From positions 62,001-126,000 of the forward strand of contig JAJUGR010000003.1 in NCBI GenBank assembly GCA_029265905.1: DNA of 64,000 bases, read 5' to 3'. Shown piece by piece: positions 26,065 to 35,781 of the stretch. The position numbers were made by a program, and so were the translations under genes. Source of the DNA: Sporomusaceae bacterium. Lineage in GTDB: Bacteria > Bacillota > Negativicutes > Acidaminococcales > JAJUGR01. The notes under the pieces are model-generated. The model worked only from the letters and a program-made list of their open reading frames with translations. It did no database searches and was not told the DNA's origin. The first letter of the stretch is position 1. The number at the start of each line of letters is the position of its first letter.

Positions 26065-26901
26065 TTAATGGCCAAACGTATTGGTCAAGGCGGCAAACTC
26101 CTGCAGGCTGAGCGTCTCGCCGCGACGATTGCCGTCAATGCCGGCCCGCTCCAGCCAGGCAGGGATGTCCGACGCCCCCGTCGCCCGCAGCGCGTTTGAC
26201 AGCATTTTGCGCCGTTGGCCGAAGGCCGCTTTGACAATGCGGAAGAAGAGCCGCTCGTCGGTAATCTCCACCGGCGGTTTCTTGCGGATATCGCAGCGAA
26301 TCACCGCCGACGTCACGGCCGGCGCCGGATAGAAGGAGTTTGGCGGCACTTCCATCACAATCGAGGGCTCGCTGTAATACTGAACCGCCACCGACAGCGC
26401 GCCGTAATCCTTGCCGCCCGGTTTGGCGACCATCCGTTCCGCCACCTCCAGCTGCACCATCGTCACAAGCCGGTCGATCGGCAGACGCTCTTCCAGCATC
26501 CGCAGAATGATCGGTGTCGTGATATAGTAGGGCAGGTTCGCCACCAGTTGAAACCGCGGCGCCCCCACCGTTTGCAGCAAATCAAGCTTCAAGACGTCGC
26601 CGTGGACGATGCGGACGTTGTCGTAACCATCCAGGGTTTTGGCCAACACAGGAATCAGGCGCTTGTCGAGCTCAATCGCCACCACCTGGCAGCCAGTCTC
26701 GGCCAGCCCTTGCGTCAGCGTGCCAATCCCCGGTCCGACCTCCAGCACCGTGTCGCCCGGTCCAAGGCCGGCGGCATGGACAATCGCCTGCAGGGTGCTG
26801 GGGCTGATCAGGAAGTTTTGCCCCAGTTTCTTGTCGGCATGCAGGTGAAAGGTTTTCAGGATGTGCATTGTTACTTCGCGGTCAACAATTTGCGGTCTCA
26901 T
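26065..26901 (-). CDS. rsmA: 16S rRNA (adenine1518-N6/adenine1519-N6)-dimethyltransferase
   Basis: RsmA (KsgA) dimethylates two adenines in helix 45 of 16S rRNA. The 278-residue protein shows KKLGQNFLI, the SAM motif VLEVGPGIGTLT and the catalytic NLPYYITTPI. ATG 26901 has GAGGG six bases ahead; the TTG two codons earlier overlaps the rnmV stop. The pairing with rnmV is universal in low-GC Firmicutes. Confidence 0.97.
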   Translation of the reverse strand: MRPQIVDREVTMHILKTFHLHADKKLGQNFLISPSTLQAIVHAAGLGPGDTVLEVGPGIGTLTQGLAETGCQVVAIELDKRLIPVLAKTLDGYDNVRIVHGDVLKLDLLQTVGAPRFQLVANLPYYITTPIILRMLEERLPIDRLVTMVQLEVAERMVAKPGGKDYGALSVAVQYYSEPSIVMEVPPNSFYPAPAVTSAVIRCDIRKKPPVEITDERLFFRIVKAAFGQRRKMLSNALRATGASDIPAWLERAGIDGNRRGETLSLQEFAALTNTFGH

Positions 26902-26903
26902 AT

Positions 26904-27443
26904 TCAACCCTCTTTTAGCGCGGCCAGCGCGCTCTCAAATTCTTCTCTTCGAATGCCATAGCGGTTTAAGCGGTTGACAAACTGCCGGGCATTGCCGTAG
27001 CCGATCCCCAGCCGCTCACCCAGCCGCGCCCGTTTTTCCTCGGCCCCGGGCGCGCCCGCCAAGCCATTTAGGTACAAGTCTTGGGCGCTAAACAATTCAA
27101 CGACTTCGACCAATTCGCTTCTGGCCATGGCCAGGGCGCTGGCCACCGCTTCGGGCGATGCCTGCTCGATGCCGACATCGTTGTTGGCGGTCGCCGCCCG
27201 CCGCGGCACAAACGCATGCTTGGCCAGCGGAAAGCGGCTGGAGATCCGGCGGCGAATGGCATCACCGGCTTGATCCGGATCCAGCAGCAAAATCAGGCCG
27301 CGCCGCGCGTAAGCCGTCTCCAGTTGCTGCCACACGCCCCGGCGGATGCGTGCCCCGCCTGTGACGATGACGTCAGCCTCCACGGCCCGTTTCACCACGG
27401 CCACGTCGTTTTGCCCTTCCACCACAATGATCTCTTTGATCAT
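26904..27443 (-). CDS. rnmV: Ribonuclease M5
   Basis: This TOPRIM-domain nuclease matures 5S rRNA. The 179-residue protein has the TOPRIM glutamate (Glu9 in VVEGQND) and DxD pair (Asp55 and Asp57 in LLDPDQAGD). Cleavage needs ribosomal protein L18 in Bacillus. It is coupled to rsmA without a gap. Confidence 0.95.
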   Translation of the reverse strand: MIKEIIVVEGQNDVAVVKRAVEADVIVTGGARIRRGVWQQLETAYARRGLILLLDPDQAGDAIRRRISSRFPLAKHAFVPRRAATANNDVGIEQASPEAVASALAMARSELVEVVELFSAQDLYLNGLAGAPGAEEKRARLGERLGIGYGNARQFVNRLNRYGIRREEFESALAALKEG

Positions 27444-27463
27444 ACCATCGCCCCCTTACGCTG

Positions 27464-27501
27464 ACAAGCAGCCGCGGACAGGCCTGTCCGCGGCTGCTTG
27501 T
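27464..27501. other. 38-bp perfect palindrome without a loop
   Basis: Arms 27464-27482 and 27483-27501 are exact reverse complements (left arm begins ACAAGCAGCCGCGG). It sits between yabE and rnmV, ending 7 bp before the yabE stop codon. There is no T-run on either side, so it is not a standard terminator. As RNA it would form a very stable hairpin. Confidence 0.75.
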
Positions 27502-27507
27502 ATAAAA

Positions 27508-28470
27508 CTACTCTTCCAAAATATAAACCTTGATGGTGCGGCGGCCAAAGCGCATGGCTTCGCCGTAGCTTTCCATGCACAGGTCGATGCGGTTGCCGAC
27601 AATCGCACCGCCCGTATCGGCTGCAATCGCCACCCCGTAGCCAGGAATATACACTTGCGTGCCATAAGGTATGACGCGCGGGTCAACCGCCACTACGCCG
27701 CGGCGCGCCCGGATGCCGGTCGAAGTGATGCCGGCGCCGTTGCCGTCCGTCGGCAGGTAAGCGGTGGCGACCATTGTCCGGACTGACTCGAAACGTTCTG
27801 AGCCGCGCGATGTTTCCACCACGTTCGCCGTTCCCGTCGCGATCAGTTCCGGCACCGGCTCCGACAGGATCGTCTCGCTGAGCGTTTCCTGTCCATGAGG
27901 ACCGGTTTTAACCAACCGTTGCATGCGGCCTTCCTCGCCAGCGCGGAGCACTCGCTCCTCACCGCGTTCTAACTGAGTGTCCGGGCGTTTCTCTACACGA
28001 AACGCCGTGGGCGCCTCTTCCGGCTTGAAGGTTTCCCCTGCTGCTAGCACATGAATACGCATTCCGGAAACAGGCCTCGTTTCCGAAACCGGGAAGATAG
28101 ACGCGGGGTCGGCCGGCAAGCCGGCCGCTTCCACCGCTTCCCTCACGGTGGCTTTCCCGGTCAAGAGCGGAATCTCCCGCTCACCATAAACGATCATGAC
28201 TGGCACGGCGCGAATGACTTCAATCATTTTGCCGCCATGCTGCGAGTCAGCGACCCGCACGCCATCATTTTTTGCAAGATAGATGCCAGCCTGTTCCACC
28301 ACAGCTTCTGGCTTGCTATAAACCGTGTATAACGTGATCGTCTTCCCGTCGGCTAATACCTGAACTTTTTGCGTCAGCGCTCCTCCTGTGAGGAAAAGTG
28401 ACAGTACAAGCAAAGCAGTTATCAGCAGGGTCACCTTCGGCCGGCGGCGCATCCAATGGAATTTCTCCAT
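27508..28470 (-). CDS. yabE: YabE-like secreted protein: DUF348, G5 and 3D domains
   Basis: This 320-residue cell-wall protein is probably a resuscitation-promoting-factor analogue or lytic transglycosylase-like murein hydrolase. It has an N-terminal membrane or signal segment (residues 12-32), at least two ubiquitin-like DUF348 repeats (33-~115), a G5 domain (~150-230) and a C-terminal 3D domain with the conserved aspartates in VVAVDPRVIPYG, AADTGG and NRIDLCM. Its place beside rnmV-rsmA is as in Bacillus. Confidence 0.93.
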   Translation of the reverse strand: MEKFHWMRRRPKVTLLITALLVLSLFLTGGALTQKVQVLADGKTITLYTVYSKPEAVVEQAGIYLAKNDGVRVADSQHGGKMIEVIRAVPVMIVYGEREIPLLTGKATVREAVEAAGLPADPASIFPVSETRPVSGMRIHVLAAGETFKPEEAPTAFRVEKRPDTQLERGEERVLRAGEEGRMQRLVKTGPHGQETLSETILSEPVPELIATGTANVVETSRGSERFESVRTMVATAYLPTDGNGAGITSTGIRARRGVVAVDPRVIPYGTQVYIPGYGVAIAADTGGAIVGNRIDLCMESYGEAMRFGRRTIKVYILEE

Positions 28471-28500
28471 CTTTTGTACCCCCTTTCTGAAAGCTTTTGA

Positions 28501-28530
28501 ATTATATCACGCATTTTCCGGCGGTGTCAA
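28501..28530 (-). promoter_or_regulatory. yabE promoter
   Basis: Minus-strand TTGACA (28525-28530), an 18-bp spacer and TATAAT (28501-28506): both hexamers match the sigma-A consensus exactly. Confidence 0.88.
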
Positions 28531-28607
28531 CTTGACTTTTTGTTTGTTTTGTGATAGCGACTGCGCAATTGTTATTTTCAACGGCCAGCGCGGCGAAAAA
28601 TTCAATA

Positions 28608-28657
28608 GGGCAAAAGCCCCGTCCTTGCTGACAAAACGGCTTTTGCCCCATTTTTTT
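28608..28657. terminator. Hairpin between tatD and yabE
   Basis: GGGCAAAAGCC (28608-28618) and GGCTTTTGCCC (28638-28648) form an 11-bp stem around 19 nt. Seven T follow on the plus strand; a weaker T-rich tract follows on the minus strand. It probably ends the metG-tatD transcript. Confidence 0.65.
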
Positions 28658-28745
28658 GCCGGCGCGAGCTTCTTGGGCTGCACCGCATTTTTGCTAGTCT
28701 TTTGTTAGTCGCAAAACCGCCGCCCGCACGCCTGCCCCGGCGGGT

Positions 28746-29519
28746 TTATTGCGAAACGGACAGGCCGAACAAGGCCTCCACGTTGCGGGTCGTCACTTCA
28801 GCAACCGCTTCCACCGGCAGGCCGCGCAGCTGAGCCAGTGCCTCGGCGACAAGCCGCACGTGCATCGGTTCATTGCGGCGTCCCCGCAGCGGATGCGGCG
28901 TCAAGTACGGCGAGTCCGTCTCCAGCAGGACACGTTCGAGCGGGACTTTGCGCGCGATCTCCTGCAGCTTGACCGCATTGCCGAACGTCAGCGGCCCGCC
29001 AAACGATACGTAAAAGCCCAGCTTAATGAGCTCCTGCGCCATTTCCAGCGATCCGGAATAGCAGTGGAAGACGCCCGGCAGACCCTTGCCCTCGCGCTTG
29101 ATAATCGCCATGATGTCGCCGTGCGCATCCCGGTCGTGGATGATGACGGGCAGCGACAGCTGGCGCGCCAAATCTAGCTGGCGGGTCAGCACCGCCTGCT
29201 GCACGTCGCGCGGCGAATGGTCGTAGTAATAGTCCAAGCCGATCTCGCCGATCGCAACGACCTTTTGCTCGCCGGTCAGCTCAGCCAGCCGCGCCTCGTC
29301 GCCGGCCTGCATCAGCCGCGCCTCGTGCGGATGAAAACCCACCGCCGCCCACACCCGGTCGTAGCGCCGGGCGAGCTCGACGGCGACTTTCGAATCGGCC
29401 AGATCGGTGCCGGGGTTGATCACCCCGGCCAGCTCGCGCAGGCTGCGCTCGAGCACTTCTTCGCGGTCCGCATCGTAGCGGTTGTCGTCCAGATGCGCAT
29501 GTGAGTCAAACACCTTCAC
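28746..29519 (-). CDS. tatD: TatD-family deoxyribonuclease/metal hydrolase
   Basis: The 257-residue metal-dependent hydrolase of the amidohydrolase fold has the N-terminal SHAHLDD zinc motif, GEIGLDYY, HDRDAHGD, FHCYSG and the catalytic LETDSPYLTPHPLRGRRN. TatD enzymes act on DNA 3' ends and on tRNA. It lies 10 bp after metG, as in the Bacillus metS-yabD pair. Confidence 0.95.
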   Translation of the reverse strand: MKVFDSHAHLDDNRYDADREEVLERSLRELAGVINPGTDLADSKVAVELARRYDRVWAAVGFHPHEARLMQAGDEARLAELTGEQKVVAIGEIGLDYYYDHSPRDVQQAVLTRQLDLARQLSLPVIIHDRDAHGDIMAIIKREGKGLPGVFHCYSGSLEMAQELIKLGFYVSFGGPLTFGNAVKLQEIARKVPLERVLLETDSPYLTPHPLRGRRNEPMHVRLVAEALAQLRGLPVEAVAEVTTRNVEALFGLSVSQ

Positions 29520-29529
29520 GCCCGTCGCC

Positions 29530-31491
29530 TCATTTCACCCGGCTGCCCGGCGCCATATCCGGCGCGGCAACCAACGTCAGTTTTCCGTCCGGCGACGACG
29601 CGGCCAACACCATGCCGCGCGACTCAATGCCGCGAATTTTCGCCGGCTTGAGGTTGACGATCATCACCACGTTGCGTCCGACCAGTTCTTCCGGCGCGTA
29701 GTGCAAGGCGATGCCGGAAACGATCGTCCGCTGTTCCGTACCCAAATCAACGGTGAGCTTCAATAGCTTCTCCGTTTTTTCCACCTTCTCCGCCGCCAGA
29801 ACCTTGGCGACCCGCAGATCCATGCGGGCGAATTCGTCGATCGAGACAGCCGGCGCTTCTTCCTCGGCCGGCGCGGCCTTCTCTACCGGAGCAGCCGCCT
29901 CCGCCTTGGCCGTTTTTTCTTTTTTCTCCGGTTTAGCCGCCTCAGCCGCCTCCGTCACCACTTCAATGCGCGGGAAAATTGCTTCCGCTTTTGACACGAC
30001 AGTCGTCCCCTCCGGCAAAACGCCCCAGATTTTTGCTTCATTCAATGCAAGCGGCTGATCGGCCGCCAAGCCCAGCTGCGCCAGCACCTTCGGCGCGGTA
30101 TGCGGGATAAAGGGCGAGACAAGGATCGCCACAATCCGCAGCGTCTCCGCCAGATGATACAAGACCGTATCAAGGCGCTCCTTCTTCGCCGGATCTTTCG
30201 CCAAGGCCCAGGGGCCGGTTTCATCAATGTACTTGTTTGCGCGGCTGATCAACGCCCACACGTCTTTTAAGACGGCATTGATTTCCAGCTTTTCCATGCC
30301 CGCCTCATACGCGGCGACCGTCTTGCCGGCCAGCGCCGACAACTCCAGATCGACCGGCTCGGACGGTCCGCCTTTTTTAATGACGCCGCCGTTGAAGCGA
30401 TTGATCATGCTCACCGTCCGGTGCAAGAGGTTGCCCAGATCATTGGCCAGATCAGCATTGATGCGGGTAATCAGCGCATCGCGCGAGAAATTGCCGTCCG
30501 CACCCAGCGCAATTTCCTTCAATAAGAAATAGCGGATCGCGTCGGCGCCGAACTCCTCGATCAACAAGGTCGGATCGATGACGTTGCCTTTCGACTTGGA
30601 CATTTTGTCCCCCTCGACGATCAGCCAGCCATGGCCATAGACCATCTTGGGAATCTCAATCCCCATGGCCATGAGCATAATCGGCCAGATGATCGAGTGG
30701 AAGCGGACGATCTCCTTGCCCACCAGGTGGATATCGGCCGGCCAGTAGTGGTTGAACTTCTCCTTATTGTCCAAGTACCCCGCCGCCGTCAGGTAGTTCA
30801 CCAAGGCGTCGAACCAAACGTAAACGACATGCTTTTGGTCGAACGGCACCTTGATGCCCCAGTCAAACGTCGTGCGGGAGACACATAAGTCTTCCAGGCC
30901 CTGCTTCACAAAGTTGATCATTTCGTTGCGGCGCGAAGCCGGCTGGATAAAGTCGGGATGCTCTTCGATGTATTGAAGCCAGCGCGCTTCATATTTTGAC
31001 ATCCGGAAGAAATAACTCTCCTCCTTGACCGTTTCCACCGGACGCCCGCAGTCGGGGCACTTGCCGTCAACCAACTGCCGCTCCAGCCAGAACGTTTCGC
31101 ACGGCGTGCAGTACAAGCCCGCATACTCGGACTTGTAAATGTCGCCCTGCTCGTAAATCTGCTGGAAAATATGCTGCACGACTTCATGGTGGCGCGCCTC
31201 GCTCGTGCGGATGAAGTCATCGTTGGAAACGCCGAGCTGGCGCCACAGTTTTTGGAAATTGGCCACGATGCCGTCGACGTAGGCCAGCGGCGTCATGCCT
31301 TTTTCCGCGGCCTTGCGTTGGATTTTCTGCCCGTGCTCATCCGAACCGGTGACGAACAGCACATCGTAGCCAGCCAGGCGCTTGTAGCGGGCGATCGAGT
31401 CGGCCAGCGTCGTGCAATAGGCATGGCCGATGTGCAGATTGTCGCTGGGATAATAGATCGGGGTGGTGATATAAAAAGGGCGTTTTGACAT
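29530..31491 (-). CDS. metG: Methionyl-tRNA synthetase with C-terminal tRNA-binding domain
   Basis: The ~653-residue class I synthetase charges tRNA-Met. It has the HIGH motif (HIGHAYCTT near residue 21), a zinc knuckle (CTPCETF... CPDCGRP), KMSKS near 297, an Ala/Lys/Glu-rich linker near 530-550 and a C-terminal EMAP/Trbp111-like OB domain that dimerises the enzyme. ATG 31491 starts the conserved KRPFYITTPIYYP; AGGAGG lies 12 bp upstream. No T-box leader is visible upstream. Confidence 0.97.
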   Translation of the reverse strand: MSKRPFYITTPIYYPSDNLHIGHAYCTTLADSIARYKRLAGYDVLFVTGSDEHGQKIQRKAAEKGMTPLAYVDGIVANFQKLWRQLGVSNDDFIRTSEARHHEVVQHIFQQIYEQGDIYKSEYAGLYCTPCETFWLERQLVDGKCPDCGRPVETVKEESYFFRMSKYEARWLQYIEEHPDFIQPASRRNEMINFVKQGLEDLCVSRTTFDWGIKVPFDQKHVVYVWFDALVNYLTAAGYLDNKEKFNHYWPADIHLVGKEIVRFHSIIWPIMLMAMGIEIPKMVYGHGWLIVEGDKMSKSKGNVIDPTLLIEEFGADAIRYFLLKEIALGADGNFSRDALITRINADLANDLGNLLHRTVSMINRFNGGVIKKGGPSEPVDLELSALAGKTVAAYEAGMEKLEINAVLKDVWALISRANKYIDETGPWALAKDPAKKERLDTVLYHLAETLRIVAILVSPFIPHTAPKVLAQLGLAADQPLALNEAKIWGVLPEGTTVVSKAEAIFPRIEVVTEAAEAAKPEKKEKTAKAEAAAPVEKAAPAEEEAPAVSIDEFARMDLRVAKVLAAEKVEKTEKLLKLTVDLGTEQRTIVSGIALHYAPEELVGRNVVMIVNLKPAKIRGIESRGMVLAASSPDGKLTLVAAPDMAPGSRVK

Positions 31492-31589
31492 AACAAGCAT
31501 CATCCTCCTAATTTTATTATTGTAACACATAAAGCAATAACATAAATACAACAAACATTCAATTCTGTTTATTTATTACAATTTACTCA

Positions 31590-31618
31590 TTGACAATCAA
31601 TGGCAATTTTGTTACTCT
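31590..31618 (+). promoter_or_regulatory. abrB promoter
   Basis: A perfect TTGACA (31590-31595), a 17-bp spacer and TACTCT (31613-31618) with a TG one base ahead of the -10 (extended -10 type). Confidence 0.65.
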
Positions 31619-31669
31619 CTTAATGAACAAAATGTTCAAACGAATTAGGGGAAAGGGAAGGGGAACATT

Positions 31670-31915
31670 ATGAAATCGACGGGGATTGTAAGAAAAGTAG
31701 ACGAACTGGGTCGGGTTGTTATTCCCATCGAGTTGCGCCGCACTTTAGACATCGCTGAAAAGGACGCACTGGAAATTTACGTCGACAGCGACAAAATCAT
31801 CTTGAAAAAATACGAACCAGCCTGCGTCTTCTGCGGCAACGCCGACGAAGTAACCAACTACAAGGGTAAAAACGTCTGCAAAGCCTGCTTGACGGAAATG
31901 GCTGCTAAAGCCTAA
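31670..31915 (+). CDS. abrB: AbrB-family transition-state regulator with zinc ribbon
   Basis: This 81-residue DNA-binding protein has the swapped-hairpin AbrB N-terminus (MKSTGIVRKVDELGRVVIP) and a C-terminal CxxC...CxxC segment (Cys52, 55, 70, 73) that probably binds zinc. The ribosome site GGGAAGGGGA precedes ATG 31670. AbrB homologues repress stationary-phase and sporulation genes in Firmicutes. The stop codon is one base from the convergent rsmI stop, and its terminator appears to lie inside rsmI. Confidence 0.94.
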   Translation: MKSTGIVRKVDELGRVVIPIELRRTLDIAEKDALEIYVDSDKIILKKYEPACVFCGNADEVTNYKGKNVCKACLTEMAAKA

Positions 31916-31916
31916 C

Positions 31917-32786
31917 TCAACCGCGCGATTCAAGGGCAAGGGTCGCCTGGTAAACAAGCCGTTTGGGAAGCGAAAGATTTTTCGCTGCTTCCCGGACGGC
32001 TTCTTTTTTATCGCAGCCGGCCGCCATCAGCCGCTCCACTTCCCGGACGGCCTTTATTTCCGGCGCGGCCTCCGGCTCGCCGGCGCGCTCCTGATCCGGC
32101 TCCTCCGCCTGCGGCGGCGCGATGACCAGCGTGTACTCGCCGCGCGGCGCCACGTGCTCAAGCCGGTCCAGGCAGGCCTGGACAGTGCCGCGGAAAAACT
32201 CTTCATGCAGCTTGGTCAATTCACGGGCCATGACCATTTCCCGGTCGCCCCACACGGACAACATGTCCGCCAGCACGGTTTTCAGCCGGTGCGGCGCCTC
32301 ATACAGCACGACCGTGGCCGGAACGCGCTTCCAGGCGGCCAGCTGCTCCTTGCGTTTTTTCACCGTCTTGGGCAAAAAGCCGCCGAAGAAAAAGGGGACG
32401 GCCGGCAACCCGGACGCCACCAGCGCGCACAAGGCGGCGTTTGCGCCAGGAATCGGCACGACCGGAATCTGCTCGGCCAGCGCCAGCTTCACCAGGTCTT
32501 CGCCGGGATCGGCCAAGCCAGGAAAGCCGGCGTCGCTAACCAGCGCAACCGTCTCGCCGGCCAAGAGCCGCGCAATCAGTTCCGGCCCGCGCACGGCCTT
32601 GTTGTGTTCGTGGTAGCTGACCAGCGGCTTCTTGATCCCCAAGTGATGCAATAAACCAACCGTCCGCCGCGTATCCTCAGCGGCGATAACCGTCGCCTGC
32701 GCCAGCATGGCGGCCGCCCGCGGCGTCATGTCGTCCAAATTGCCGACCGGCGTGGCGCAAATGTAAAGCGTGCCTGTCTCTGCCAT
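31917..32786 (-). CDS. rsmI: 16S rRNA (cytidine1402-2'-O)-methyltransferase
   Basis: RsmI methylates C1402 of 16S rRNA. The 289-residue tetrapyrrole-methylase-fold protein has LYICATPVGNLDDMT, the AEDTRRT loop, LVSDAGFPGLADPG and PGANAALCALVASG. The 3' end (31956-32009) doubles, on the other strand, as a strong hairpin plus T-run that can end abrB transcripts. Two bases separate it from trmN6. Confidence 0.95.
   Translation of the reverse strand: MAETGTLYICATPVGNLDDMTPRAAAMLAQATVIAAEDTRRTVGLLHHLGIKKPLVSYHEHNKAVRGPELIARLLAGETVALVSDAGFPGLADPGEDLVKLALAEQIPVVPIPGANAALCALVASGLPAVPFFFGGFLPKTVKKRKEQLAAWKRVPATVVLYEAPHRLKTVLADMLSVWGDREMVMARELTKLHEEFFRGTVQACLDRLEHVAPRGEYTLVIAPPQAEEPDQERAGEPEAAPEIKAVREVERLMAAGCDKKEAVREAAKNLSLPKRLVYQATLALESRG
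31956..32009 (+). terminator. abrB terminator embedded in antisense within rsmI
   Basis: On the plus strand AAGCCGT and GGGAAGC (31956-31962, 31965-31971) pair with GCTTCCC and ACGGCTT (31987-31993, 31996-32002), followed by CTTTTTT. All of it lies within rsmI codons on the opposite strand. Confidence 0.82.
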
Positions 32787-32788
32787 GC

Positions 32789-33533
32789 CTATCCCCTCCT
32801 CAAGCCGCTGTCACCGCTGTACCAGCGCAAGGCTTCTTGTGTATAGTTTCTGCCGTCGCGTTCATAAAGAATGAGCGGCGGCGCCGTCTCCAAGCCTGGT
32901 TTTCCGCCGCGCACAGCTTCGACCAGCGCCAATTGCGCCGGTCGCCCAGCGCGGGCGTGCACAAGCTGGAGTCGTTTTGGCTCCAGCCCCGCCGCGCGGA
33001 AGGCGACGCACAGGTCAACCAGCCGCTCCGGCAGGTAGCAAAACGCGGCCCGGCCCCGATAGCGCACGGCAAAAGCCGCCGCGCGCACGAACTCCTCCAA
33101 GAGCGTCTCCTGCTCGTGGCAGGCAGCCTGCTGGACCGCCGCCTTGCGGATCTTGCCGCTCGCCATGCGGCGGTATGGCGGATTCGCCACCACCAAATCG
33201 AAGGTTCCGGCCGAAACATAAGCAGCGACGTCGCGGATATCGCCCCGAACCGCCTTGACCTGCGCCAGCCGATTATAGGCCACGCTGTCGGCAAACAGCT
33301 CCGCCACGTCGGCCGACAGCTCAATGCCCGTCACCGATTTTGCCCCGCGCGCCGCAACAAGCAGCGAAACGGCGCCGGTGCCGGCGCCCAGCTCAAGCAC
33401 GGACGCCTCCCGCACCAAATAGGCGAAGGAGGCGAGAAGCACGCTGTCCGATGTGTAGTTGAACGTATCCGGCCGCTGCCAGAGCGACAAGCCGCCCCAG
33501 GGCAGCGTATCCAGCCGCGGCTTTTGTTCCGTT

Positions 33534-33541
<8 letters not shown>
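32789..33541 (-). CDS. trmN6: tRNA1(Val) (adenine37-N6)-methyltransferase-like protein
   Basis: This SAM methyltransferase of about 250 residues has the motif VLELGAGTGAVSL and the N6-adenine catalytic VVANPPYRR. It matches the YabB/TrmN6 family and its position beside rsmI is conserved. ATG 33541 overlaps the ricT stop by 8 bp; a longer in-frame extension would lie wholly inside ricT and is rejected. Substrate assignment rests on the family. Confidence 0.9.
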
Positions 33542-34348
<807 letters not shown>

Positions 34349-34361
<13 letters not shown>

Positions 34362-35335
34362 AATGGCTCCTCCTTTTTATACACGGAATTTATTCGAATA
34401 CAACAAGCTTCCAATACTAGACGCGGATTGCCCCGCACTGCCAGATCCCGCTCCGCCGCTTCCACCACCCGGGCCAAACGGCAAACCTGTTCCAGCGGCA
34501 GGCGGCTGACGCCCGCTTTCAAGCCCAGGCACTGCTGCCAGGCTTCGCGGCAAAAAGCCGTCAGCACCAGCGTGAATAACTGCGCTTCCTCCGCCTTTAC
34601 CTCTTCCAGCCAGGGCGCCAGCTGCCAGATGCGGGTCACGTCAGCTACCGGCAGGGCCGCCAGGAGCTTTTGCACCTTGTCGCGCATCTCGACCGCCGGC
34701 CCTTGCGCCAAAGACAACGCGCGCCCCATCGAGCCGCCAGCCAGCTCGGCCGCTACAAGCGCCGCAGCCGGCTCAACACCGCGTTCCGCAAGCAGTCCCG
34801 CAACCGTCTCTTCCGGCAGCGGCGCGACCGGCAGCCGGATCGCGCGCGAGCGGATCGTCGGCAACACGCGCTGCTCTTCATCGGCTGTCAGCAAAAAGAC
34901 CCACGGCACAGCCGGTTCCTCCAATAGCTTTAAAAAGCTGTTGGCCGCCTCCTCCGTCATGCGGTCCGCCTGCGTCAAAACCGCCACCCGCGAGGCCGCC
35001 AGCCGCGGCGGAAAGGGCGCCTCCGCCTGCAGTTGGCGGATGAGGTCGCGCTTGAAGCTGAGCCCTTCCGGCTTCAGCAGGATCAAATCCGGGTGGGCGC
35101 CTTCGGCAAACCGCTGGCAAGACAGACAGCGTCCGCACGGTCCGTCCGCCTGGCCGCACAGGATCGCCTGGGCGAACGCCATTGCCAGCGTCCGCTTGCC
35201 CGTGCCGTTTTGCCCCACAAAGAGCATGGCGTGCGGCTTGCGCGACGCCGTCAGCCAGCGTCGGATGAAGCGTTCGATCGCCGCCTGCCCGCGCATCCTT
35301 GCCAACGGGGTCAAGGGTTCCTTATGCATTTCCAT
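34349..35335 (-). CDS. holB: DNA polymerase III delta' subunit
   Basis: This clamp-loader AAA+ subunit of 328 residues has a P-loop (GQNGTGKRTLA), a zinc module (CGQADGPCGRCLSC) and the SRC-like segment replaced by TIRSRAIRLPV. The ATG overlaps the yaaR stop in TGATG. The tmk-yaaR-holB-ricT order is as in Bacillus. Confidence 0.95.
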
Positions 35336-35781
35336 CAGGTATACAGATCCACCAGCAGGCCGCGGATGGAGTCCAGCTTTCCGAGGACCTTCAGCTGCGC
35401 CGCCTGCCCGGTCCGCACATCTTCAGCCAATCCGGCCAATTCATTATCCACCTTGCGGATGGTGGAAAAAACTTTTTGTCGCCCCCGGCCGTCCCAGCCC
35501 ATGCGGGATTCCAATAAAAAAGCCCGGTTCACTGTTTCGCCGAGGAACTGGCGGACCAGATTGCGATACTCCTTTAGATCGGCAAAAGTCGGCACTTTGC
35601 CCAGTTTCTCGCCCTGCTCGTCAATTTTTTGCATGAGCGCCGCCAAGCGCTCGCGGTATTGATCATCAGTCTGGTTCGTCAGTTCCGCCGCGAAATGCTG
35701 CGTCACCCGCTCACCGCGCCCGGCCGGTTCCCGCTCGCTGGCCACAGCCGGACTGGCCGTGCGCGCCGCTTGTATCTTCAT
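35335..35781 (-). CDS. yaaR: YaaR-family protein (DUF327)
   Basis: This 148-residue protein of unknown function is predicted mostly helical, with the DUF327 core NRAFLLESRMGWDGRGRQKVFSTIRKVDNELAGL. It is translationally coupled to both neighbours (ATGA with tmk, TGATG with holB). The family always travels with tmk and holB, so a link to the clamp loader or nucleotide supply has been suspected, but no function is established. Confidence 0.9.
   Translation of the reverse strand: MKIQAARTASPAVASEREPAGRGERVTQHFAAELTNQTDDQYRERLAALMQKIDEQGEKLGKVPTFADLKEYRNLVRQFLGETVNRAFLLESRMGWDGRGRQKVFSTIRKVDNELAGLAEDVRTGQAAQLKVLGKLDSIRGLLVDLYT

Noticed and set aside
31492..31669. T-box leader upstream of metG
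   Set aside because: The gap is short, AT-rich, and holds no T-box core sequence; it contains the abrB promoter on the other strand.
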